Source of the DNA: Sialis fuliginosa
Taxonomy: Eukaryota; Arthropoda; Insecta; Megaloptera; Sialidae
Length of the DNA stretch: 64,000 nt
Assembly (NCBI GenBank): GCA_961205875.1
Contig: OY540816.1
Coordinates: 15,448,701 to 15,512,700, forward strand
Reading direction: 5' to 3'
A program made the translations under genes and the position numbers. This document shows positions 23,376 through 36,000 of this stretch, in pieces (the stretch's first letter is position 1; every line of letters begins with the position of its first letter). The notes beneath the pieces were generated by a model. It worked only from the letters and a program-made list of their open reading frames with translations. It did not search any database and was not told where the DNA came from.

Positions 23376-26300
23376 ATGACACGTATTGGTATAATTTTGG
23401 TGATATGTACAGTGTTAAGATTTTCATGGTGTTTTCCGGCATCAGATCAATTGGTTATAATCGGAGATAATGGACTATCTACACCTACAACGGTAATTAT
23501 AAAAAATACTTTTTATCATAACACTTACGTAACTATTGATGGGGACTACATATATATGAAATAATTTTTTTTAAATTGTCTCGTAAATTTTAAACGGTAA
23601 ATTTCACAGTGAATTTTAATTACTAAATGAAAGTGATCATTTTTATATTTTTTACAATATTTTCATATATACGGTACAAACATATCTAAAATATTAACGT
23701 TGATGTGTTAAAGTTAATCTCATGCATGTTATTAGTTATTAATATTTTATGAAAACATAAGATTTAACAACAAAATACTAAAAAAATATTTTATCAAGTC
23801 GTGTTTTGTTTCCAACTATCATTTATATAAAAACATAGCAGCCACAGAATAAAATTAACGATTTCAATATTTTATTAATTTAGGTATATAATTTGTGAAT
23901 ATTAACCCGGGTAACACCGGGTCCAATACGCTAGTAAATAATCATTTGTGAATTTTTTTAGCCTGAAACGATAACGGTGAATAATGAACCAGAGTTGTAC
24001 AGTATGAAAGTGAATACTGATATTCACTATCGTTATGCAACAACTGTGGTATCAAGCAGGGTTGCCAATCCAGCAAATTACTCACAGGAGGTTGTGTTCT
24101 CTATTGTTATCCCTGAAACGGCCTTCATTTCTGCTTTTCTCATGTACGTATCTATATAAAACCGTTTTTAATTGTTTATTGTTGTAATTTTTGCATCTTC
24201 GTACAAGTCGATTGGATGGTCAAAATGTTAACAATAACAGTTTCTAGATTTAAACAAAATTAACACCAGAAAATGGCCAAGCTTAGTAGACTATCTTCAG
24301 TTTGAAGTTATTTATCAATATTAATGAGTGATTTTATAGGGAAATAGACGGAAAGGTATATAAAGCATACGTGAAAGAAAAGAAAGCTGCTAAACAAGAA
24401 TATGATGCCGCAGTACAAAGAGGGACAGGAGCTGCCCATGTAGCTGTCAGGTAACTGCAAAAACGAAGTATTTAATAGTAATTTTTAATTAAATGAAATA
24501 AAAATTATTGATAAAAATGAAAAATAAAATTGGAAAAATTAATATCAATACGAAATCTTTGTAATTACATTGTCAATGAAGTACAAGTTATATTTTATTC
24601 AACTTCTAAAACTTACTTTAGAATTTATTTTGAGGTGTTTATAATTTTATAACCAGAAAAAGTTTGCCTTATATGAGCGCGTCCAGCATAAGCCGGCCAC
24701 CCAGCGCAATTACGGCATTTTTGGCCCAAAGTGTCGTATTTTTAGCTCGCTCACAAACGCTTACTAGATGCCAAAAAAAAAATCCAAGGGCACAGATCGA
24801 TAGATTTTTTTCTCCTCTTTCTAGTGGTGTAACTTAAAAAATTCCCAAAAAAATTTTTCAAGGTCAAAACTCGACTTGACTTTTTAAGTCAATTTATCTC
24901 AAATATATGTCTTCCAATTTCAAAATAAACTTCACCAATCGAAAGAGGAGGCAAAAATCTATCGAAAACTGTGTTTTCCAGGATGGAGAAATGATTAGAA
25001 GTATGAAAAATATCGAGAGGAAAGAGCGCGGGTCAGCGCGCGCGGAGCTATTTTCCGTGCGCCACCTTTGCAACTTGCTCACAATCGCTAAATAAATGCT
25101 GGAAAAATAATCTAAAGACATAAATCGATAGATTTTTTCCTCCTCTTTCTCATGGCGTAACCCAAAATATTCCCAAAAAAATTTTTTTAGTCAAAACATG
25201 ACTTGAATGTTCAAGTCGATTTTTCTTCAAATATAATTATAGATATAAGTATTGGTTCATATTTTTAATTTTTAAGTTTTCTTATAGTTATCAGAATCAA
25301 ATTGAATTTCAGAACTTTTATTTGTTTCACTATTTTTAGTCGGTGGATCGAGATAGAATTTTTCAGAAGCAGAAAATTCTCTTAATTCTAATTGTTTCGT
25401 GCCATGTCTAACTTTAACTGAGTGAATAATAATGTACCAAAGACTGGTTTGGCAGATTTAAATCTAAGTTATATTGTCACTTGTGGAATGCATTAATTAT
25501 ACATAAATCATCTAGTGGTGCATAGAATAAGTATTATTATTTAAGAACTCGTGCGGGTGGTCTCAGCGCACAGACCCACGATTTAAGTCAAGTTTTGACA
25601 AAAAAAAAACATTTTTGGGAATTTTTTGGGTTACACCATGAGAAAGAGGAGGAAATAATCTATCGATTTATGTCTTTAGATTATTTTTCCAGCATTTATT
25701 TAGCGATTGTGAGCAAGTTGCAAAGGTGGCGCACGGAAAATAGCTCCACGCGCGCTGACCCGCGCTCTTTCCTCTCGATATTTTTCATACTTCTAATCAT
25801 TTCTCCATCCTGGAAAACACAGTTTTCGATAGATTTTTGCCTCCTCTTTCGATTGGTGAAGTTTATTTTGAAATCGGAAAACATATATTTGAGATAAATT
25901 GACTTAAACATTCAAGTCGAGTTTTGACCTTGAAAACAATTTTTGGGAATTTTTTAAGTTACACCACTAGAAAGAAGAGGAAAAAATCTATCGATCTATG
26001 TCCTTTGATTTTTTTTCTGGCATTTGGTAAGCGTTTGTCAGCGAGCTAAAGATACGACACTTTGAGCCGAAAATGCCGTAATTGCGCTGGGTGGCCGGCT
26101 TATGTTGGACGCGCTCATATAAACATTAACAAGGTTTTACCATATTTAATATATGTATATACCGACATATTTTCAGTGCACGTAACTCAAATCGTTTCAC
26201 CGTTAATGTTAACGTAGAGGCTTCAAGTAAAGCTACTTTTAATTTGACCTACGAAGAATTACTGACCCGAAGACTTGAAGTATACAATTTAGTGATAAAT

Positions 26301-29300
26301 CTTCATTTGAATCAAATTGTACGTGATTTATCGGTAGATGTAAATATAATAGAAAATTCTAAAATAAATGTATTAAGAACACCTATTTTAAGATCTGGAA
26401 ATGAAATTGATGCTGATGAAAACACAGAAAGTGAGTGTTTATTGAAATTCAAAAAAATATATTATTTATAAATAATGTTATTTAGGTAATCTCTTCGCAA
26501 AAATTGAATTTAAAAATGATAAAAAAACTAAAGCGCATGTTTCATTCACTCCAACTATCGATCAACAAAAACAATTGATCAAAAGTAACGAAAAGAAAAA
26601 TACAGAAAACGAACACAAAGATGGAATATACGGCCAATTTGTTGTTCAGTATGATGTTGAAAGAGATTCACAAGGCGGTGAGATTATGGTTTGTATACAT
26701 TTGTAATTAGAAGTTCATTGAATACTGACGAGTTATTTATTACAGATTTACGATGGATATTTTGTACATTTTTTTGCACCGAGTGAATTAAAACCTTTAA
26801 ACAAATATGTTATTTTTGTTCTCGATGTTAGTGGAAGTATGTATGGTCGTGAAATTAAACAATTGCGTGAAGCAATGTTAGCTATATTAGCTGATTTAAA
26901 AGAAGGAGATTATTTTGATATTATTCAATTCAGTAGTAGTGTAAAGGTTAATTGGTTAATTATCTTGCTATAGGAATATAATTAACATTACAAATTATTT
27001 TAAGGTTTGTAATTTGGATGATACAGTGAAAATTGAAGATCACAATCCATTTCAAATAAACAGAGACTCAGGAAAAGGATCTACAGAACCGTATGCAGCA
27101 ACTAATGATAATATAAAGAAAGCAAACAACATGATTAAAAGCTTACGCGCCCGTGGTGGTATGTACAAGTACAAACACTTTATTTAATTCAAGTCCCTAA
27201 GACAATTCATTATAAAGGCATATCTTTTTATCCACATAGCGTTTTAGTGTTAATTGTATTATTATTATAAGTTTACATATTAAAATGTTTTATTTTTATT
27301 CGATTTTAGGAACCGACATTAACAATGCGTTAAAAACAGCACTGAATGTAAGTAAATCTGGATTGGATACTTTACTAATTAAAAAAACTGCAGGAACAAC
27401 CTTACCCGAGCCATTGATTATGTTTTTAACTGATGGCGATCCAACAGTAGGAGAGACTAACCCAAAAAAGATCATCAGTATGGTATCTGAATTCAATTTT
27501 GGTGACAAAAAAACAGCTATATTTTCGTTAGCGTTTGGAAACAATGCAGACAGAGGGTTTCTTAAAGAGTTGGCTCTAAGAAATTCTGGTTTCATGAGAC
27601 ATATTTATGAAGCAGCTGATGCTTCATTACAGTTACAACATTTTTATAAACAAATTTCTTCACTTCTTCTCACCGATGTAAAGTTTAAATATCCAGCTGA
27701 TCAAGTAAGTGTTTTTGGACTTATTTTTAAATTCTTTCTCTAAAACATATATTTATAGATCGAAGAAGCAAGCGTAACGAAACATGGGTTCCCTAATCTG
27801 TTTTCTGGATCAGAATTAGTTGTAGCTGGAAGAATTACATCAGATACATCAGATATTCATCCACAAGTTAGTGGTTATTCGATTCGTGGCGCTACTGAGT
27901 TTACTCCTATGGTAAATTTATAAAAAAAACTTAATATTCTGATTGTGAGTTAAATTCAAAATTTTCATATTATTTTAATTTCAGATAATTTCTATACCTT
28001 CTTCAGAAAAAGAAAACAAACCTTCATTAGAACGTTTATGGGCATATTTAACTATTAAGCAATTACTAGATAAAAAAGACATACACATAGATTCAGTAGT
28101 ACCAACAATTGACGAGGAAAGTAAAGAAACACCTGAAACGAAAGCGTTAAAATTAGCTATGAAGGTATGAGTATTTTGTTAGAATAAAATAACTTATTAT
28201 ACAAATCTTGAGACTTCCGCGGTGATCTATATGTGGATCTTGGTCTTGTTATCGGTCAACGTTTGTCACACATTGCAGTGTCCTCAGGTCTCTTCTAAAA
28301 GTGCTATTTAAGAAGAGCCTTGAATATCTCCAGAAGCCAAGATTCAATTTGTAAACAAAAAAATTATAAAAGCATAATGTTTATTTTTTATTTTATTGTA
28401 GTACTCTTTCGTTACATCTCTAACGTCTTTGATTGTTGTAAAACCAAATGCAACATCAGCAGTTGATGCAGAAGCAGCAGTAAAAAAAAGTAAAATAATG
28501 CCTTGTAAAATTATTTTAATTATTAAATTTTTCAATTTTTTTTAGAAAAACATTATAATACCTTACGTTTTGGGGGGATGGCGCACAGTTCAAGTAAGTT
28601 TCCATTATAATATTAATTTATTATTAAGCTCGAAACTCGAAAACGCTCATTGAACGAAAAAATCGACCACAACGCATTCTGACTTCTTAGATACAGCCAC
28701 AAAGCGAATTTCGGTTAGTGGCAAAAAATTCGTGTTGTGATTTCTTTAATAATAATCAACCAAAACGCGTTTTAGTAATGATAACTTTCCACAATGCGTT
28801 GAGGACACTTATAAAATATTATAGAAGTTATGTAAATAAATAAATTTAAATAGTATTATTAACAACTATATTTTCTTTTTTAATGTTTAATTTATTTTTA
28901 GAACAATATGCTCCAGTCTCTTCTCGAAGAACTGCTGGTTGGTCACGTTTACCAGAGAATTCTCGTGGTAATTTATATCTATCATTTGTTATTAAAATTT
29001 AAACAATTTCAGTTTACATATATGTACAAGAAAGTCATATTATTATTATTAATTATAAAAAATATTTAAAAATATTTTATTGTATCTAACAGCTTAGTAA
29101 TTTCGTTTAGAATTTAATAAACCATAATAACGTGATTTTTTTCTATAATTCACTTTATGAATCATAGGTGATGTTGGTGGTCCAAGGATGGTAGCTAGTA
29201 TAATAAGCCCTCCTCGATTATCGCTCCATCGACGTCAATTCAGTACAAAATCATCACCAACAATTGAAACCAGTAGAAGAGTAGATTTATCTAAATTATC

Positions 29301-29705
29301 TCTTGGACAACTTACATGGCTTCAAAATTACACAGTTGAACCTGATTCTATACAAATTCCAAATGGTGTATATAAATTAGGTGTACTTAAGGTGATTTTT
29401 ATATATATATTTAAAAAAAATGGAAGCACGTTAATATTTTATATTGTTCTTGCAGAATATAACCGACTTCACTGCATGCAAATTGCCAGAAAACAAAAAT
29501 GGAACTTGTGTATTTTTACCATCTTGTTCTAAGGTTTTTTCACAAGTTACGAGTTTAGATTCTTATATGACAATGTTCTGCCACATTCTTGGGTGAGTAT
29601 ATTAAAATTAAAATAATAATATAGGTATCTAACAGTCTTTTAATTGATTTAATAATTTTTATTATTTTTAGTTATGCTGGTATTTGCTGCCCTGACGAAG
29701 TTTAA
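23376..29705 (+). CDS. gene B: secreted VIT-vWA-CLIP protein
   Basis: Sixteen exons joining in frame to 848 residues: 23376-23492, 23962-24143, 24340-24450, 26177-26430, 26486-26688, 26746-26946, 27005-27158, 27310-27704, 27759-27911, 27985-28164, 28402-28489, 28546-28593, 28902-28967, 29168-29391, 29456-29592, 29672-29705. Signal peptide 1-19, VIT domain in exons 2-4, vWA with MIDAS DVSGS (316-320) and LTDGDPT. Then a short linker without repeats, a conserved block ending LTWLQNYTVEPDS...YKLGVLK (exon 14), and a C-terminal module with cysteines at 800, 810, 816, 834, 843 and 844 ending CCPDEV. The GTCVFLPSC core and final CCP fit an arthropod CLIP domain. VIT-vWA proteins are ITIH-like extracellular scaffolds, while CLIP usually accompanies cascade proteases; no protease domain is present. 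Intron 3 is enlarged to 1.7 kb by a palindromic insertion. Splice sites rest on paralog agreement. Confidence 0.88.
24671..26120. mobile_element. 1.45-kb inverted-repeat element in gene B intron 3
   Basis: The left end TGAGCGCGTCCAGCATAAGC and right end GCTTATGTTGGACGCGCTCA are inverted copies, each bordered by TA. The arms extend about 550 bp (24671-25220 and 25560-26120) around a unique centre. Short frames of up to 100 residues mirrored on both strands are products of the arms. No transposase is visible. Confidence 0.75.
28215..28352 (-). repeat. short dispersed repeat with inverted ends, copy 2
   Basis: On the minus strand it reads AATCTTGGCTTCTGGAG... and contains CACTGCAATGTGTGACAAACG, matching the cores at 1880-1992 and 59510-59634. 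It lies within gene B intron 10. Confidence 0.5.
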
Positions 29706-29733
29706 AAAGACATTATCTTAGAACTCTCATAGA

Positions 29734-29739
29734 AATAAA
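29734..29739 (+). terminator. polyadenylation signal of gene B
   Basis: AATAAA 29 bases after the stop; a second AATAAA at 29824-29829 is an alternative. Confidence 0.4.
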
Positions 29740-30039
29740 TTATTTTTATACATTTGTATTATGTATATTTAAATAATAATCTATAAGTGTATTAAAAAAA
29801 TAATGAATGTACATATAGGTATAAATAAAAATTTTATATATGTTTTTTAATTTTTTTATTTCTACATATGTAGGTACCTACTTATCTCTGTAGATTTACG
29901 ATAATGAATATATATTTACATAGATAGATATATTACATATAAAAAAAAACAAATTTGACCAACTCAGATCAATTTAATTTTTTTCCTGGGTATCTAACTA
30001 CTAACTACATTATTTTTATATAGTAACTATTTTTAATTT

Positions 30040-30170
30040 TTTCAGAAAAGCAAAACAAAACTTCATAGAACGTTTATAGGCATATTTAATTATGTAACAA
30101 ATGCATGATAAAAAAGTTTTTCTTATATAAAAGCAGTAGTACTAAAAACAATGTCTGAAGCAAAATCGAA
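30040..30170 (+). pseudogene. decayed exon-10 relic of the ITIH-like family
   Basis: The order TTTTTTCAG, then AAAAGCAAAACAAAACTTCA, AGAACGTTTATAGGCATATT, ATGCATGATAAAAAAG and GCAGTAGTACTA follows exon 10 of the four genes from its acceptor through the PSLERLWAYLTIKQLLDKKD region. The relic has TATAGG where the genes have TATGGG, a TAA in the TIKQ region, and small deletions. No other exon of that copy is visible nearby. Confidence 0.75.
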
Positions 30171-30299
30171 AAAAAAACTTTTTTTTACTTTAATTTTAAA
30201 ATTACTATAACATATAAAAGAATTAGATTAAAAAAAATGTATTATAAATGAATATTTAGATTAAGATTAATGAGTTGTAAATTTTTATTTAATTATTTT

Positions 30300-30480
30300 T
30301 ATGTGCTTATCATTCGAAAACTACTTATCCGATTTACGTATTTTTTTATTTTTTTTAATTCATAGATATGTTAATTACACAGGTTTTAGTATATATTTTA
30401 AATTAAGTCGGAAAAAAGTTTGACGCCAGCGCACTTTTCTGCAATACGCTGCCTAAACGGTTAAACATTGAATAATATCA
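30300..30480 (+). repeat. Helitron-like element body fragment
   Basis: Shares CTTATCCGATTTACG, AAGTCGGAAAAAAGT, CGCCAGCGC and ATACGCTGCCTAAACGGTTA with the elements at 3557-3899 and 61769-62691. Both termini are missing. Confidence 0.6.
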
Positions 30481-32167
30481 ATCTTATTGATATTTTTTCC
30501 ATTGTACGAATATACCTGATTGGAAAATAGATTATAAAATTATATGAAAATTTCAGAATAAATTGAAACAATAATAAACATAGTTAACTTAAAAATATGT
30601 TATTAATTTATTATTTATTAATTGAAATTCGCAGTAACATATTAAATAATAAATTGAACAAATGGAAATACCAACTTATCAACAAATAAAAAATACATAA
30701 AATGTGGATCCAACTGATTGGCGATAATTGTTTTAGTTAATTATGTTATTGTTTACTGAGTATTTGACTCAAAGTGGGGGAAGATGAGTTATTATCACTA
30801 ATATTTTACTTATATATTTATTCATACAGGCAATTAAAAACAGTCATCAAGTAATTAGTACACATTAAACTACATGTCCTGAACTTTGTAAGTAAAGTAA
30901 GTTAATTTTTTAATTTAATTATATTATTATAGATAAATAAATTTAGTATGCTTTAAAGAACCTACTCAGTTCAATTTATTTTCATTTGTTTTTAAGTGAC
31001 TTAAAAAAAGAGGAAGGTTCTCAATTCATCTGTTTATATATTTTTTATGTATAAAAATTATGTTTAAACGATTTTTTGTTTGTTTGAAAGAGTATACTCC
31101 TGATTTAACTCCAATATATTTTTTTTCAAAATCTTAAAAAAGGAAGGGTTTTTAATTTTGCTGTATATATTTTTCTATGTATTTCCGAGAAAAACTCCAA
31201 CAATTATGGACCTATTCGGTGAAGGAGTATATTTCCAAAGTAGTCCCATATAAATTTCATCAGAATCTGACCATGGATTTTTTAGATACACTACTCAAAA
31301 GGGAGAAAATAAAAACCTTAAAAAAAATAAGCTAAAAACGTATCTAAAAATTAAATTTGTTTTTAAAGTAGGTGCCAAGTCAATAAAAAACATTAAAAAA
31401 AAGAAAACCGATTTCAAAAACTGTTAAATTTATTTATTGTGTACTCTTCAGCGTTTTTAGGGTTTTTAAAGTCTTAAGTTTTTTTAAAATAGTTACAATT
31501 ATATTTCATAAAATAAAATAATGTAAGCCTTGTAAGGGAAATCTGGAAGTACCTAAATAAATTCACAGATTTTAAGATCAAACTAACGTTTCTCTTCAAA
31601 TTTGATATCTTGCCGAACACAAAAACAGAAATTAAACTTAAATTAAAATTACAACCATTACAATTTTTTAAATACAAAAAATTAAATATAGGTTGAATTT
31701 GTCATTCGAATCATACAAGTTTTTTATGAGGAAATTTTATTGTTTTTTAATTTAAAGTACCAAATTCAATTTGAAAAACACTATTATAAATACTCATTTA
31801 TTTAAAATACTAATGTACTAAATTAAATCATTAACAGGAACGAATTTTATTTGTCACCGATATTATTTATTTTAAGTTTTTTTTTTCAATTGACCTTTAA
31901 ATAAAAAATGACCTGATGAACTTGACAAAAAAATTTTTATTCATAGTAATAAAATTTATCATCTTTATATAATATAAGTAAACATAATAATAAATAATAT
32001 ACTTGTTAAGTCTTGTTATGATACTTTTAATTTAAATATAATAATACATTTATCATTTATTTATATTAATTAAAATGGGTTTTACCGTATTTTCGAAAAT
32101 CTATGTTTCTATTACATATTTAATAAATATGTATATAAAATGTTTAACAATTTATTTATTAATTACC

Positions 32168-32739
32168 TATACAGGGTGTCTCGTAAACATACCGATAAAC
32201 TTTCAGGGGTTGTCGAGGACATTAAAACATTCACTTTTTGTTAATAAACCAATGCCATAATGGGTGCAACCTACGAACATTCATAACTTCTGCTCCTGAG
32301 GGCACCCAAACATTATGTTTCTTTTTATTTTTATATTTATCTCTTGAAGGATAAACTTTTAAAAATTTTTGCTAGGGATGAAAAGTTCTTAGAATTAGCC
32401 AGACAATACACATTTTTTTTTAGAATTTTCCATAACAATTATTAATTTTATAAAAAAAAACTGCCTAACCAAAATCTAAAAAATGTCACCAAAAATTCTA
32501 AAAATAATTTTCTTTGTTTCTTTAAATTTTTATTCTTTGCAAATTTTTCTAAAAATTGGTCTTTTAGCTTTAGGAGATAAAAAATCATTTCTCCAAGTTA
32601 CAAAATATTTCAATCAAAAGGCAAAATTCATTGTTTTTGTGCGGGATAATTTCTTTTGCTTCTTTTTCGGTTTATTAACAAAAAGCGATTGTTTGAACTC
32701 CTAAAAGTTTGTCGATATGTTAATGGGACACCCTATATA
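32168..32739. mobile_element. TIR element with TACAGGGTGTC ends
   Basis: The left end is TACAGGGTGTCTCGTAAACA and the right end TGTTAATGGGACACCCTATA, inverted copies with a few differences. The TA-bordered CAGGGTG start suggests a Tc1/mariner-type MITE. A second left end of the same family is at 59201-59290. A 73-residue frame inside shows no transposase motif. Confidence 0.65.
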
Positions 32740-33038
32740 CAAATTTATATAACTATGAAATTTTATATTGAATAAGTACCTACATCATTGTCCATTTTTG
32801 ATTTTTTAAGAGGTTATTCTTTTATTTTTTATATATGTCTATAATTCTATATTTTTATTTTCAATATATGTGGCACTTTATGAATTGGAGTAAAAATACT
32901 TTATTATTGTTTTTATTTCTTGTATAACTATGAGAAATAATGACCCCTTAATTAAACTATGTAACATGGAAATGTTTTATTTATGAAATAATAATCCTAT
33001 AATAATAATATAATAAATAAATATTTCTGTTTTAGATA

Positions 33039-36000
33039 ATGAAACGTCTTGGTATAACTCTGGTGATATGTACTGTGTTACAATTCACACAGTGTTTTCC
33101 AACATCAGATCATTTCGTTACAATCCCACATAAAGATCCATTATCACATACAACGGTATTTATAAGTATTTATTCTTACAATTAGTACAATAAGTATAAC
33201 GATAAAATACATAGTCTCAATAAAAATTGTCTCACTTATTTTGAATATAATTTTTTTAATTTGTTTCCATTTTTTTTTATACAGTAGGGTCTCTTTTTAC
33301 GCGATAGATGCGTTCCACAGCAAATCGCGTATAGGATGCGTTCCATAATTTTATAAAACCGCGTTAAGCTGAAAATCGCGTAAAAAATTTTCTGAAAATT
33401 TACGAAAATCAGATAGTCTATAAAAAAATACAGAGAAAATTAGTTCGAAAATCTGAAAGAAATTGATGTAAAACTTAAAATAGTTTGTTTTTCAATTTTA
33501 TTGAAAAGCAACAATATTTTTTTATCAGAATTATCATTATAATGAATATTTAATAGTACCTAACAAAACATTTATATATTTAAATTCCTTGAATTGTCAG
33601 CTTTCATTAGATATCGCACTCGCCAAAATGGCGAATCCTTGAATTGCCATAAAATCACATCGCCTAAAAGAGACCCTACGGTAGTTGTTATGTTAGTTAT
33701 TATTTGTAATTAATTTGTAAATGTTACTAGACTGAAACAACTCCGGTTAATAATGAACCAGAGTTATACAGTATGAGAGTGAATACTGATGTCCACTATC
33801 GTTATGCAACAACTGTGGTATCAAGCAGGGTTGCCAATCCAGCAAATTACTCACAGGAAGTTGTGTTCTCTATTGTTATCCCTGAAACGGCCTTTATTTC
33901 TGGTTTTCTTATGTACGTATTAATATATTTTTATTCGTTACACTTCAATTGTTTATTATTTTTATCAAAGATTCTTAACATATATTGAAGTAGACTTCTT
34001 CAGGACAGTTCAACTGTCGAAAAAATAACTAAAACAATGTGGACCATGTATTTTTATAAATTTAAAAAATATTAATATCGATTTGTGTTTTTAGGGAAAT
34101 TGATGGAAAAGTATATAATGCTTATGTGAAAGAAAAGAAAGCTGCTAAACAAGAGTATGATGCCGCAGTACAAAGAGGAACTGGAGCTGCCCATGTAGCT
34201 GTCAGGTACATAATTATATAATAATGTATGCATGAATATTGTATTAAGTGCGAAATATGCCTGATTAGAAGTTAACTAGATTTTACCATATATTTAATAT
34301 GTATACCTATATATTTACAGTGCACGTGACTCAAATCGTTTCACCGTTAATGTTAACGTAGAGGCTTCAAGTAAAGCTACGTTTAATTTAACTTATGAAG
34401 AATTGCTGACTCGCAGACTTGAAGTATACAATTTAGTGATAAATCTTCATTTGAATCAAATTGTACGAGATTTATCAGTAGATGTAAATATACTAGAAAA
34501 TTCTAAAATAAATGTATTAAGAACACCTATTTTAAGATCTGGAAATGAAGTTGATGCTGATGAGAACACAGAAAGTGAGTAAATATTGTAAATATAATAT
34601 ATTGTTGAGATAATAGGAAAATATGTTGATATGTGATATACAAAATTTTGTTTAGGTAATTCTATTGCAAAAATTGAGTTTAAAAATGATAAAAAAACTA
34701 AAGCGCATGTTTCATTCACTCCAACTATTGATCAACAAAAACAATTGATCAAAAGTAACGAAAAGAAAAATACAGAAAACGAACACAAAGATGGAATATA
34801 CGGCCAATTTGTTGTTCAGTATGATGTTGAAAGAGATTCACAAGGTGGTGAGATTATGGTTTGTATACATTTGTAATTAGAAGTTCATTGAATACTGACG
34901 GGTTATTTTTTACAGATTTACGATGGATATTTTGTACATTTTTTTGCACCGAGTGAATTAAAACCTTTAAACAAATATGTTATTTTTGTTCTCGATGTTA
35001 GTGGAAGTATGTACGGTCGTAAAATTATTCAGTTACGTGAAGCAATGTTAGCTATATTAGCTGATTTAAAAGAAGGAGATTACTTTGATATAATCGAATT
35101 CAGTAGTGCAGTACATGTAAATGAATCATTTTTATTATTTACATAGAAATCAAAATAAAAAATATATTTTTAGGTTTGGAATTTAGATGACCCAGTGAAA
35201 ACAGTTGACCATTATTCTTCTATCAGGTACGAAAACTCTTATAAAAGATCTACGGAACCATACGCAGTAACTGGGGATAATATACAGAAGGCAATCGAGA
35301 AAATTAAAAAATTAGATGACTATGGCGGTACGTATACTATTATATAAAGAGCGCCAGCCTTAGCAAGTCTAGCGCCCTGGACGATATTTATTTCAGCCCC
35401 CTCCCCCCTTCAATAAAATATTTAATTTTAGGAACAAACATCTACGATGCGTTAAAAACAGCATTGAATGTAAGTAAATCTGGATTGGATACTTTACTGG
35501 TAAAAAAAACTGCAGGGACAACCTTACCCGAGCCATTGATTATGTTTTTAACTGACGGCGATCCAACAGTAGGAGAGACCGACACAAGGAAGATCATTAG
35601 TATGCTGTCTGAATTTAATTTTGGCGATAAAAAAACAGCTATATTTTCACTAGCGTTTGGAGAAGATGCAGACAGAAAATTTCTTAAAGAAATGGCTCTG
35701 AGAAATTCAGGTTTCATGAAACATATTTATGAAGCAGCTGATGCTTCATTACAGTTACAACATTTTTATAAACAAATTTCTTCACTTCTTCTCACCGATG
35801 TAAAGTTTAAATATCCAGCTGATCAAGTAAGTGTTTTTGGACTTATTTTTTAATTCTTTCTCTAAAACATATATTTATAGATCGAAGAGGCAAGCGTAAC
35901 GAAGCATGGGTTCCCTAATCTGTTTTCTGGAGCAGAATTAGTTGTAGCTGGAAAAATTGCATCAGATAAGCAAGATATTCATCCACAAGTTAGTGGTTAT

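Larger units (their letters stand above)
29706..33038. other. intergenic between B and C
   Basis: Contains the exon-10 relic (30040-30170), a Helitron-like body fragment (30300-30480), and a TIR element (32168-32739). The remainder, including 30490-32160, is AT-rich. Frames at 31474-31677 and 32483-32704 have no recognisable product. Confidence 0.5.

Noticed and set aside
24894..25911. Paired frames of 62-100 residues on both strands in gene B intron 3
   Set aside because: They are mirror products of the two arms of an inverted-repeat element, with no protein domain.
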